From NCBI RefSeq assembly GCF_013402915.1, contig NC_050724.1, positions 248,001 to 312,000 on the forward strand: DNA of 64,000 nucleotides, written 5' to 3'. Source of the DNA: Zygotorulaspora mrakii. Its lineage: Eukaryota; Ascomycota; Saccharomycetes; Saccharomycetales; Saccharomycetaceae. The notes below the pieces were generated by a model that worked only from the letters and a program-made list of their open reading frames with translations, made no database searches and was not told where the DNA came from. This document shows positions 49,236-57,965 of this stretch, piece after piece. Positions within the stretch are counted from its first letter, which is position 1. Each line of letters opens with the position of its first letter. The position numbers were made by a program, and so were the translations under genes.

Positions 49236-49704
49236 GTTGTCGATAGTAACTTGGTTTGACATTGATGATGATACTATGATATTCAATTATAGAGATATAT
49301 AATTCCTTTGTTTTTCTATATCATGAATTGAGATAAAACTAATTGAACTTGGATTAATATCTGGAAAATACGTCAGTATTTATACCTAGCATTTCGCACC
49401 TATTGAACCATAAGAGAGGACGACGAGTGAAGAATTTTCATCGTCATCACACCATTTCTAGTCCCATAGAATCCACAGTACAACTGTTATTTCGTCTTCA
49501 TTCCATAGACTCCTTCGTAGTCAGACTCCTGAGTTGTAAACGTCTCGCGATAGACTGTCATCCGATATCTTTCCAGTATCGATTGACATTCTGTTAGGGC
49601 TTCATCTGGCTTCGTTTATTTCGTTTTACAGACCAATTGTCTCTTTCTGATTCTTATAAGTCATCTCTTTAATATATCTTACAATCTTGATTTATATTTC
49701 AACA
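49236..49704 (-). mobile_element. Ty1/copia-type solo LTR, copy 3 (inverted)
   Basis: 469 bp, the reverse complement of copies 1 and 2 with only scattered differences. Its TGTTG end is at 49704 and its CGACAAC end at 49236. With copy 2 it forms a 965-bp palindrome. It lies about 115 bp upstream of tRNA-Lys. Its orientation is opposite to copy 1 at 36 kb, so recombination between them would invert the 12.7 kb between. Confidence 0.85.
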
Positions 49705-49819
49705 ACAACACCGAAGAAAACATTCTTTCCAAACAAATATATAATAAATAGGTGTAGTAAGTTAAAGATCACTTGTCTCTGAAAAGTAGCGCCAAATTAT
49801 AATAAACTTGAAGAACTCA

Positions 49820-49908
49820 TCCTTGTTAGCTCAGTTGGTAGAGCGTTCGGCTTTTAAGCTAAAGCGAGGATAACCGAAATGTCAGGGGTTCGAGCCCCCT
49901 ATGAGGAG
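49820..49908 (+). tRNA. tRNA-Lys(UUU) with a 16-nt intron
   Basis: Exons match S. cerevisiae tRNA-Lys(UUU): TCCTTGTTAGCTCAGTTGG...CTTTTA and ACCGAAATGTCAGGGG...ATGAGGAG, mature length 73 nt. The intron, about 49857-49872, begins one base 3' of the anticodon. It is 16 nt against about 23 nt in S. cerevisiae. It is followed by a T-rich Pol III terminator (CTTCTTTTTTATTTTTTT). Confidence 0.96.
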
Positions 49909-50279
49909 TTCTTCTTTTTTATTTTTTTCTCTCCGTTGCATGAATGAAAAGGCCACTGAGTATTCGATCTTCCTGCAGTTGCATGATGCTGAATAACACG
50001 TTTGCATCTGATTTCACAACGATGCTGGAAAAAATTTACGTCAAAGATGTATTCTATAAATAAGGTTAAAATGTTGCCAATAAAAGCGCGATTAGTTGCT
50101 TCAAAACGAGAATTTATAAAATGCTCATATGTAAATTTGTTTGTTACTTACCAAAGAGTGAGTGCAGTGCCTCCATTTGGTGTCATGATACATTCCCGGT
50201 GAAAGAGTTTCACCACTTCTTAAGTGATTGATACATCGCATGAGAGTCGGCTGTATTTTTCTATCTTTGTTCATCCTTT
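49909..50279. other. interval between tRNA-Lys and SEC61; block junction
   Basis: 370 bp with only short frames. Gene content changes here from the YPR/YGR block to the YLR/YDL block, so this interval (or the LTR cluster just left of it) is a synteny breakpoint relative to S. cerevisiae. Confidence 0.5.
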
Positions 50280-51719
50280 CTACATCAATTCAGATAAACC
50301 AGAAACTAAATTCTTGGAAAATCCACCTTCTTTGGCAGCAATTTCGTAATAGCCGTAAATTGTGGTAGTGGCCATTAAAATTGAAGTACCGGAACCTAAA
50401 GTTCCTAGGAAATCTGAACAAACAGATAAGACACCAATGGTAGCACCACCGAAAGCAGCAGCTGTCGGAATAACCTTTTTCAGTTCTTTGTAAACACTTG
50501 TTTCTCTCTTACCATTGATGACCATACCTTGATCTTTGAATTGCTTGGCTACATCACGAGGAGAAGTACCCGAAACTTCTATCCATGTTTTTGAAAATAG
50601 AGCACAGACGCCAAGAACAAAAGAAACATAAACAACAGCCTTTAATGGATCCAATGGAATTTCTTTCAATGAGGTTGGTGGCTGAATGTAATAAGATAGA
50701 CCTTTCAGGGCTCTTTGTGGACCTGGTTGACCAGGTACAACACCCCATACACCTAATAAGCGAACAACAGGATTTGATGGAAATTTTTGATATAAAATCT
50801 GCGATATTAAAAAGATGTTTGATGTTAAAGCAGCTTGTAGCATGATTGGAGTGTTCGAAGTGTAAAACAGCTTGATTGGATAAGTACCCATTTGTCCTCT
50901 TACTTTTGTTGATCTGATTGGCAATTCGTAACGGAAGCCTTGCAAATAAAGAACAAATAGGAAAATGAATACTGTTGACACAACTTGAAACATGTTTGGT
51001 AAATTAGATCTGTAGAATGCCTCCACCAAAGCTCTTTTTTTATCCTTCCTAACAGCCAGCAAATGGAAAAATGCGATAACTGCACCTTCAAATTCTTTAC
51101 CACGACCTGATTCTACCGTCGTTGGAGCAAACGCCTTCCAAAAAATTTGTTCTGCGATATTTGTTGCAGTAAATAACGAAATACCGGATCCAAGACCATA
51201 ACCTTTTGACAAAAGCTCGTCAAGAAGTAAAACGATGATAGATGCGAACATTAATTGAAAGATTAATAACAAAGAAATTGCAATTCCAATGTCGCTGGGT
51301 CTACCATAATTACCGGTTAAAACAACAACAATTGCTTGACCAAGAGTCAAAACGATAGCACAAACCTTTTGAGCAATTTGGAAAAGGTCGCGTTCCTGCT
51401 TATTTTGCATGTCAACCTGCAAAAGCTGAGTTCCTTGCAAAAATTGGAAAATCATTGAAGAGGTAATGATTGGTGAGACACCGAGTTCCATTAAGGTACC
51501 TCTGTTTGATGCCAGCATAGCACGTAACCAATACAATGGATCTGAAGTTTCACTTGAAACAATACCATATAATGGAATTTGACCCAATACTAAAAAGATC
51601 AGTAAAGAGACACCGGTCCATATCAACTTTTGATTATACGGAACTTTCCTCTCAGGTGCATTAACCTCTGGGAGATATGCCTCAAATGGCTTGAACAGAT
51701 ACAGCAGACCACCAGACAT
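50280..51719 (-). CDS. SEC61: SEC61, protein-conducting channel of the ER
   Basis: 479 codons (S. cerevisiae 480). It has ten predicted membrane helices. The N-terminus is '[36 protein letters not shown]' with the first helix (about 32-52). The plug region is near 60-75. Cytosolic loops carry conserved basic residues that contact ribosomes ('[15 protein letters not shown]', '[28 protein letters not shown]'). It forms the translocon with Sss1 and Sbh1. Highly conserved and unbroken. First gene of the YLR/YDL block. Confidence 0.98.
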   Translation of the reverse strand: MSGGLLYLFKPFEAYLPEVNAPERKVPYNQKLIWTGVSLLIFLVLGQIPLYGIVSSETSDPLYWLRAMLASNRGTLMELGVSPIITSSMIFQFLQGTQLLQVDMQNKQERDLFQIAQKVCAIVLTLGQAIVVVLTGNYGRPSDIGIAISLLLIFQLMFASIIVLLLDELLSKGYGLGSGISLFTATNIAEQIFWKAFAPTTVESGRGKEFEGAVIAFFHLLAVRKDKKRALVEAFYRSNLPNMFQVVSTVFIFLFVLYLQGFRYELPIRSTKVRGQMGTYPIKLFYTSNTPIMLQAALTSNIFLISQILYQKFPSNPVVRLLGVWGVVPGQPGPQRALKGLSYYIQPPTSLKEIPLDPLKAVVYVSFVLGVCALFSKTWIEVSGTSPRDVAKQFKDQGMVINGKRETSVYKELKKVIPTAAAFGGATIGVLSVCSDFLGTLGSGTSILMATTTIYGYYEIAAKEGGFSKNLVSGLSELM

Positions 51720-51962
51720 TTCTTATCTGTTGTTTCAACGAGCACTGTTTCGACGATCGGATTGCCCTCACAGAATCGCAATTTGTAAATACAATCCACC
51801 TTCTGTAGAAGAATTGCCAAAATATCTGACACGTAACGCTACTTGAAAAAAAATAAGATACCGGCACGGCGACCCCACGAAAATGAAGAAAAAAAGAAGT
51901 AAGGGTAACATCCTTTTACTAGTAAATTGAAATAATGATTGATTACATACTTTGAAAGCTAA

Positions 51963-53378
51963 TTAGTGTCTTCTCAGCACGACGACGGTAACGAGTATGC
52001 ATATTATTAGTTGAGCGGATGTTATCTCAAACACTGGTGCGATGCAGGAAGTAGCATTAGTGTCTTCTGTCACACATTTACTATCAAAAATATCAGCGTA
52101 TGCCATACAAGATACGACGGAACCGATTGCTGGGGCAATCATCATACTGCCGTAGGCAGTACCGAAAAGTTTGTCACCCCACATGGCTAAGATTATTACA
52201 GGATATGCAGTGAATAAGCCACCGTAAACCGTACCCATCATTGCACCTATAAGTAGTATCTTGAGTGGTGAAACAACAGTTGTTGATAACGAGAAATTGG
52301 TTATCAGGAATTGAGCCATTAGTGAAAGTGATAGTAACGAGATAAGTATCCATTTTGGCGATATATCTCTTGTTGCCAAAAAATCAGTAATAAAACCAGA
52401 AGATAGTCTTGTAACGGTATTTAGTACTGCGTACACTGACAACAGTCGACTTGATAAGACAGCGTTTTCGCCTACTAATAGCTTTGTTAGCGATCCCATG
52501 TTGGCTAGGAACATTTCGGATGGACCTAATGAAAGTATCATAGATATTCCCACAAACAAGGCAACTGGATCTTTGAAGAATTGTTTTTGGGCTAATCGCT
52601 CCTGAACCGGCTCTACAGCTATAAGAGGGTCATTTTCATTTTGATCCATATCTTCATTTCCATTTCTACATGATTCTTGCTGAGACATAGCTGCGTGTTT
52701 GAACATAGAAACAGTGCTTGTTGCGATCCAAGCCAGTAAGCCAACAACTGCGTAAACACATGCAAAAGTATTGAAAACGCGTCCTAGATTTAGAAATGTA
52801 GAATCGCCATTAGTCGACCAGAAGAATGGCAGGTTCAGTAGCTGTGAGCCCAAAAATGATGATAACCCGTAACAAGTTGTTGGCAAGCTAATTGATAGAG
52901 TTCTTTTATCGGGGTATAATTTTGCACACGTAATCAGAGCACTAAAATACAAAGAACTTGTTGAAACACCCATCACAGTGAAACTCATTAAAATTAAATG
53001 AAATGTATGATCGTTGGATAGTGCTGGGTGATTAAAAATATATGCAACGTACGAGTAACTTGGAATGAAGCCAATGATTCCTAGGGCACTTAACGTAATT
53101 GGCCCATGGGTGTCCGCAAGGAATCCTAAAATAGGAGGAGTTAAATACATTCCTAAATTAGCAAGACTGGCGATCATGTTAATTTGCCATGCTGAATAGT
53201 GCAACTGTTTTTCCCACGAATCTGAATACAATGAAATCATCACAATAAAGCCCGAAGAAACAGCCGACAACAGAGAGAAAACGTACGCTACATGCTTCGA
53301 AGATCGTTTGGAAAGTACATGTGGTAGCAATTGACGAACATGATACGTGAGGTAATGCTCCACCTGTGAAAGGGCCAT
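51963..53378 (-). CDS. MCH1: MCH1, monocarboxylate transporter-like MFS protein
   Basis: 471 codons from the ATG at 53378 (MALSQVEHYLTYH), which aligns with the S. cerevisiae start (486 aa). The frame is open to another ATG at 53465, but those 29 residues are Lys/Arg-rich and come from a T-rich tract. Twelve membrane segments are expected in two blocks with a hydrophilic central loop (about 245-290, acidic). It is related to mammalian monocarboxylate permeases. S. cerevisiae Mch proteins show no monocarboxylate transport and Mch1 is vacuolar, so the substrate is unknown. Neighbour of PBP4 as in YDL053C/YDL054C. Confidence 0.93.
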   Translation of the reverse strand: MALSQVEHYLTYHVRQLLPHVLSKRSSKHVAYVFSLLSAVSSGFIVMISLYSDSWEKQLHYSAWQINMIASLANLGMYLTPPILGFLADTHGPITLSALGIIGFIPSYSYVAYIFNHPALSNDHTFHLILMSFTVMGVSTSSLYFSALITCAKLYPDKRTLSISLPTTCYGLSSFLGSQLLNLPFFWSTNGDSTFLNLGRVFNTFACVYAVVGLLAWIATSTVSMFKHAAMSQQESCRNGNEDMDQNENDPLIAVEPVQERLAQKQFFKDPVALFVGISMILSLGPSEMFLANMGSLTKLLVGENAVLSSRLLSVYAVLNTVTRLSSGFITDFLATRDISPKWILISLLSLSLMAQFLITNFSLSTTVVSPLKILLIGAMMGTVYGGLFTAYPVIILAMWGDKLFGTAYGSMMIAPAIGSVVSCMAYADIFDSKCVTEDTNATSCIAPVFEITSAQLIICILVTVVVLRRH

Positions 53379-53588
53379 ATCTTGAGGTTTGCTGCGCGAC
53401 CTGTGTTTCCCAAGGGACTTAGCATGTATCTCATTTTTTTTTTTTTTAGTTTTTCTGATCTTCATTCACTTGTCTCTTTCTCTAGGCAAAAGGCATGAAG
53501 TGATATTGAGTTATTTCTAGACACAACGAGAGTTTATAGATTATGTATCGAGATATTTATATATGTTTATTTTCTGTTTTTTCTTAGC

Positions 53589-53967
53589 TTAATTCCAAAG
53601 CGCTTGTGCGACTTCATTGAGGCAGCCATATTTTTTGTTCTTATACTTGCTGTTTGTCACAGTGCCCCAGTCAAGGGATTGACCTTGCCTCTTGTTCTGG
53701 ACCATATTGTGATAAATTGATTGACCTGAAAGAGTGGATGAATACTGGTCAAATAGGCTCTTCATATAATTTCTGACCTCATCTCTGTTGTATGATTGCT
53801 TTGCAGATTTCTTTTTGTTGTTGCTAGATGTGATTGGTTTACTTGATGCTGAATTCGATTGCGATGTTGTTTTGTTTCCTTGGGAAATAGGCGATGCTGT
53901 GTTAGATCTTGACTTTTGCAATTGTTGCTGCTGCTGCTGCTGTTGTTGTTGTTGTTGTTGTTGTTGA

Positions 53968-54000
<33 letters not shown>

Positions 54001-54158
54001 CGCTGTTGCGTTTGTGACTGCAGTTGCGGTTGCGTCTGCGCCTGCGATTGCGTCTGTTTGGGCAACGACCTTGCAGCTGCCTGTGCCCAACCTGTCAGTT
54101 TCGTCCTTTGAACGTTGCCGCCAGTTTTTGCACTAGCTGTCGTAGTTGAAGCCATCAT
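53589..54158 (-). CDS. PBP4: PBP4, Pbp1-binding protein
   Basis: 189 codons from the ATG at 54158; a second ATG follows at once (54155). The two ends carry the family: N-terminal 'KLTGWAQAAARSLP' (about 22-35) and C-terminal 'YNRDEVRNYMKSLFDQY' plus 'DWGTVTNSKYKNKKYGCLNEVAQAL'. Both are close to S. cerevisiae Pbp4 (185 aa). Between them is a long poly-Gln/His tract (about 50-85) coded by CAA/CAG repeats. Pbp4 binds Pbp1 (ataxin-2 homologue) and joins stress granules. Its promoter region is shared with FBP1, now separated by the hAT element. Confidence 0.9.
53923..54009 (+). repeat. CAG/CAA-type (TTG/CTG on plus strand) repeat in PBP4
   Basis: A near-pure run of TTG and CTG triplets on the plus strand, encoding the poly-Gln/His tract of PBP4. 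Likely polymorphic. It explains several long antisense frames with low-complexity Ala/Val. Confidence 0.9.
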
Positions 54159-54422
54159 CCACAAACTGTTCGATTATCGAACAAATGTGTTTACCTCTAA
54201 CGATCCTTCCCAGTCAATTTTGTTTTTAATCTATGTGGGATACGCCATCATCAGATAATGCACATTTTTCAATATTGCATACAAACCTTTTCAACGCCGG
54301 ACAGGGCCTTCATTATCAATATTGAGGGCCTGGTTCTCCGGACACTGAAGTCAGCTCTGTGGGCGGGTAACTGTTGCCGGGGATCTTTCCTGCGTTTCCA
54401 TGACGTAAAAGATGATGCCTCA

Positions 54423-54430
54423 CCAACTTT
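54423..54430 (+). repeat. left 8-bp target-site duplication of the hAT element
   Basis: CCAACTTT directly abuts the left terminal repeat and is repeated exactly at 57419-57426 after the right terminal repeat. An 8-bp duplication is diagnostic of hAT transposition. Confidence 0.95.
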
Positions 54431-54451
54431 CAAACTTGTTCACCGAGTAAC
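54431..54451 (+). repeat. left terminal inverted repeat of the hAT element
   Basis: 21 bp starting CAAACTTGTTCACC; exact reverse complement of 57398-57418. Confidence 0.95.
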
Positions 54452-54660
54452 CGGGTAAAGAAAACAACTTACTCAGTAATAATGAGTAAGTAAATCGTCC
54501 TGTGAATAACCCACTCATCGTAAACAAAACAAGTTACTTTTTATGAAGGCATTGTATACGAGTTGAGTAACCCAAGTATTATCGTCCATAATGAGATTTA
54601 TGATATTTGGATTAAGAATGTGAAATGAAATATCTACGATGACGGTGGCCTTCTCATAAT

Positions 54661-57066
54661 TTACATAGCTGAGCCAGGTGTATTAATGCCCTCTTGAGAC
54701 GTAAGCCTTGCAGTTGCAGCACTGTCATCTTGGCTGTCATGCATTTCCTCAGAACTGTCTGATAGGTAACAATCTATGTCATTGTTTTCATTATCAAGGT
54801 CGAGGTCTGTCTCATTTTCTGAGTCTAGCACGAGAATCGGAGAAGGCTTGTAAAAGCCAAATTTCGAAAACCGATCTCTTAAAAGCATTAGAGTTTGTAC
54901 ATTCTTATAATGAAGCCGTGCTCTGTCTTTCCTAACCACTCTTCCCGCAAGAGAAAAGCAGCGCTCTACATCACATGAGCTTACTTTGGTGTATAACAGA
55001 GACATGGCTAGCTTGAAGAGAGATGGATACTTGCAGCGATTTGCGTGCCACCATTTTATTGCGTCAATCCTGGACAGACCACTTGCCACTGGCTCACTTT
55101 GGTATCTGTGCCATTCCTCAAGATTTTCATTAACGTCGCATACTGAGGCTGTGGAATATGTTTCGGTGGGTTGCGGTTGTTCATGAACATTAAAGCATCT
55201 GTAATAGTCTTCCTCTCGCCCGATAGTTGAGAGCTCCGGGCTTGCTTGCTGCCCATTACCTAGCTCAACGCCTTCTTCGTTCAAGTACATTCTAATAAAA
55301 TTGTTAACTTGGTTCATCCTTAGATTGAACTCATCAATTTCCATCATTCTGTAAAGCTGCTCGTGTTTCGCCGTTGGATCGAGCATGACGGCCGCATAAT
55401 ACAATGGGTTAGCCTGAATGTGTGATAAATAATTTTGATAGCATAAGTATGCGACGTTGATGGCTTCAAGAACAATATTCTTTTCATCAAAGGACAATGT
55501 ATCGGGGCCGTTTAGAAAAGAGAAATCCATACCTTTTTTAGATTTAGGAATTTCCTTTCCCGTGGATACGTTCAGGCAACTCTTGTAAAAGTGTCCCAAA
55601 AGGTAGTATAAAGGAACTCCTTGAGGTAAATTGTTATATTCTTCATCTTGGAACTTTTTGTTCACGTAATCAAAAATCTTGCCGCACTCAACAAAATAAG
55701 CTAACATATTGATGGTTTTAGAATCAAACGAAATATGATCTTGAATCCTCGTAACTAAATGGTCTTGACCACGTTCCTGTACGAGTCCAAGCCAATTCTT
55801 GTAGGCTTTGTAATTTTCTAAGAATATTTTGACTTGCTTCCATGTAAAAAGCCACCTAGTGGGAGACTCATAAGGAATTAAAGGTAAATTATTCTTTTTC
55901 AGACTGGAGTTGATTGCGGTTGAATATCGCATTATTTTTGCTAGCTTTCTGATCTTTTTGAAGGCATTAGAGAAAAGAGAATTCCGGGACAAGCTTTTGA
56001 TAATCCTTTGAAATTGCAGATTCAAAACATGACTCGCACAGCGTATAAAACGAACTTTTCCAACCAGCCGATGGCCTCTTGGTCTAAGTCCATTAAAATG
56101 ATCGTATATTAGATTAACGTGAAAGTTGCCATTGTTTGAAGCGTTATCCATAGTGATGGTTCCGAGTTTATCAACAAGATCATATTCCTCCATTACAGAC
56201 ATGAATGTATCACACATATTCTTGCCCGTATGTTTCTTGTCCCCTAAACTAACAAAATCGAGTAAATGAGTGTTGCTCGCTTCACCGTGTATATTTAGTA
56301 ATAACCTTGAACCATTGCTGGCTTCAAGTAGCTCTTTGTTCAAAATATTTGGAGCAAAAGATACCATAATGGCAAGAAAAGACTGACTGTTACCTGCTGT
56401 CCATATATCCAATTGCACGTTGACTAGAGTGGTATCTTTCAAATTTTGCCGCAGAGTATCATTGAGACAGTCTCTAAAATGCTGTATCTTTTTAGTCAAT
56501 GTAGTCCTGGACTGAATGAACGTGTTTCCCCCATATTTTCTATTGAGATGGCTCCAAGTACTTAAACGGACAAAATTGAAAGGAAGAAATCCCTCCGTTA
56601 TTAGAAGTAAGCTCTCCAAAGTACCTGGATGTTTGTTGCATTCTCGTATCAATGCCTCTGTTAAGTGAAGTGATTTAGAAGATTTTGACATTGTATCCAG
56701 TGTCTGCATTTTGAGAACTTTTTTCTCTTTCAGCACAGAACGATGTACAGCCGTTATATGTTTTGACAAATTCCCAGTAGACTCACCTTCTTTGTAAGTC
56801 TTCCCACAGTAATTGCACCTGGCAACTTTCCTCCCATGCTTGAAAAAAAACTGAAAATGCGATTTAAATGAAGATCTTCCCATCCATCCAGATGTAATCT
56901 TTTTCTGCTGCTCGGATTGATTAGCGTTCGAAGTTGAAGCTATCACGTTCTCATTTGGAGGAGTTAAGGGTTCTGAGGAGCTGCAATGCGCCAATGGTGT
57001 GTTCAACGGCATCGTCTGCTCCACAATTGTGACCTCATCATCACTTGATGACTCCAAGCTCGGCAT
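54661..57066 (-). CDS. hAT-family transposase, intact
   Basis: 801 codons. In order: a Ser/Glu-rich N-terminus; a BED zinc finger (C84-x2-C87 ... H103-x4-H108, 'VARCNYCGKT...NLSKHITAVH') for end binding; and an RNase H-like catalytic core. The core has D220 ('LDIWTAG'), D307 ('TITMDNASNNG') and the hAT C-x2-H motif C343-H346 ('RCASHVLNL'). The RW motif follows ('SPTRWLFTW', W405). The C-terminal hAT dimerisation domain includes W672-W673 ('KWWHANR') and 'SSCDVERCFSLAGRVV' with E701, the likely third catalytic acid. All expected residues are present with no stop or frameshift. Related families in Saccharomycetaceae include both mobile and domesticated copies; the intact ends here argue for mobile. 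Confidence 0.95.
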   Translation of the reverse strand: MPSLESSSDDEVTIVEQTMPLNTPLAHCSSSEPLTPPNENVIASTSNANQSEQQKKITSGWMGRSSFKSHFQFFFKHGRKVARCNYCGKTYKEGESTGNLSKHITAVHRSVLKEKKVLKMQTLDTMSKSSKSLHLTEALIRECNKHPGTLESLLLITEGFLPFNFVRLSTWSHLNRKYGGNTFIQSRTTLTKKIQHFRDCLNDTLRQNLKDTTLVNVQLDIWTAGNSQSFLAIMVSFAPNILNKELLEASNGSRLLLNIHGEASNTHLLDFVSLGDKKHTGKNMCDTFMSVMEEYDLVDKLGTITMDNASNNGNFHVNLIYDHFNGLRPRGHRLVGKVRFIRCASHVLNLQFQRIIKSLSRNSLFSNAFKKIRKLAKIMRYSTAINSSLKKNNLPLIPYESPTRWLFTWKQVKIFLENYKAYKNWLGLVQERGQDHLVTRIQDHISFDSKTINMLAYFVECGKIFDYVNKKFQDEEYNNLPQGVPLYYLLGHFYKSCLNVSTGKEIPKSKKGMDFSFLNGPDTLSFDEKNIVLEAINVAYLCYQNYLSHIQANPLYYAAVMLDPTAKHEQLYRMMEIDEFNLRMNQVNNFIRMYLNEEGVELGNGQQASPELSTIGREEDYYRCFNVHEQPQPTETYSTASVCDVNENLEEWHRYQSEPVASGLSRIDAIKWWHANRCKYPSLFKLAMSLLYTKVSSCDVERCFSLAGRVVRKDRARLHYKNVQTLMLLRDRFSKFGFYKPSPILVLDSENETDLDLDNENNDIDCYLSDSSEEMHDSQDDSAATARLTSQEGINTPGSAM

Positions 57067-57397
57067 TTCCCTTGGATATGAGAATGGCGAGGGATGTCTT
57101 TCTGAAGTACTACTTACTCGATATCAAATGGATCGAAAACAACTAATGTGAAGCAATGGCGGCAACGCATCATCTACAGACGCGTAACTGCTATCCGACT
57201 ATACAAATCTTGAACAGAAATAACTAAAGTTAGTGCAGGGAATAGGTGGAGTCATGTGATACAATGTTTTTGAGTAGTTGGTGGGTAACTCTTTTATACG
57301 AATCAGGTAACTCTAATTCTTTCACGTTATATATGATATGTATTCGAGTTACCCATCGTGCTGAAGACTAGGTACTTAATGTAGTTACGTACATAGT

Positions 57398-57418
57398 GTT
57401 ACTCGGTGAACAAGTTTG
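57398..57418 (-). repeat. right terminal inverted repeat of the hAT element
   Basis: 21 bp, exact reverse complement of the left end. Confidence 0.95.
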
Positions 57419-57426
57419 CCAACTTT
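57419..57426 (+). repeat. right 8-bp target-site duplication of the hAT element
   Basis: CCAACTTT, identical to 54423-54430. The target locally reads as part of a small palindrome (CCAACTTTCCAGAGTTGG). Confidence 0.95.
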
Positions 57427-57965
57427 CCAGAGTTGGCGTTGAAAATGACGAGCCCCGGCTCCGAGAGCGGACCCTCCCCTCGCCCGGAGTTTCAGTTTTT
57501 CCAAGAAGATCTCCCTTCCCCGCCATTCGCAGAACACCGTCGCAGGCAATCCTTCGCCCTATTTCCAGCAATGCAACAAAGTAGCTCCGTTGCCCCACAC
57601 TTTGGGCTGACCCCGGAGAAAGAAAATGAGAGTTTAAGCCCCGGGATGACGGCACTGCAATCCCGGGACATCTTTTTTTATTAGCTCCTCGCTGACCTGC
57701 GCTCTCGCACAACCTGCATATGGAGACCAAACTCTCCAATAATTGGCCAAAATGGCCAAATTGGCGTCTCTTTGTAGCGGTTCCGTCTTGCTTTTATATA
57801 GGGCCAGATGCACCAGGCCACAGGCCCACCGAATGGTGCGCCCACTAGATAAAGTCTGTATGCCACTTTAATATATATATATATATACATATATATATCG
57901 ATAATTTGATTTTTAGCTGACTACCGGGTAGTTTTTGGTCTGGGAGGGCACGAGATATATACAGG
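57427..57965 (+). promoter_or_regulatory. FBP1 promoter remaining between the hAT element and the start codon
   Basis: 540 bp, with a GC-rich proximal half holding several CCGGA/CCCCGG blocks (57450-57500, 57610-57670), a TATATA at about 57796 and an AT dinucleotide run (57869-57899). In S. cerevisiae FBP1 is glucose-repressed and driven by Cat8/Sip4 through CGG...GGA-type elements. Candidate half-sites exist here (for example the TCC...CCG pair in 57476-57490) but none is convincing without alignment. Confidence 0.4.

Larger units (their letters stand above)
54431..57418 (-). mobile_element. complete hAT DNA transposon, 2988 bp
   Basis: Ends are perfect 21-bp inverted repeats (54431-54451 and 57398-57418, outer sequence CAAACTTGTTCACCGAGT). 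They are flanked by a perfect 8-bp direct repeat (CCAACTTT). AGTAACC/GGTAACT-type motifs recur within about 150 bp of both ends (for example near 54446, 54562, 57284, 57305, 57346), the usual subterminal transposase-binding pattern of hAT elements. The single gene inside is an uninterrupted 801-codon transposase read towards the left end, with about 350 bp of 5' and 230 bp of 3' non-coding DNA. Perfect ends, target duplication and coding frame point to a recent insertion and a possibly active element. It sits in the PBP4-FBP1 divergent promoter. Confidence 0.96.

Noticed and set aside
53378..53465. 29-residue Lys-rich N-terminal extension of MCH1
   Set aside because: Comes from a T-rich tract upstream. 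The family N-terminus aligns with the ATG at 53378.
53902..54136. ORFs in PBP4 with poly-Ala, poly-Thr or poly-Val
   Set aside because: Frame-shifted or antisense readings of the CAG/CAA repeat in PBP4.
57476..57490. CSRE (Cat8/Sip4) site in the FBP1 promoter
   Set aside because: A TCC...CCG arrangement with plausible spacing exists, but the region is GC-rich and the internal positions do not clearly fit the consensus I remember.
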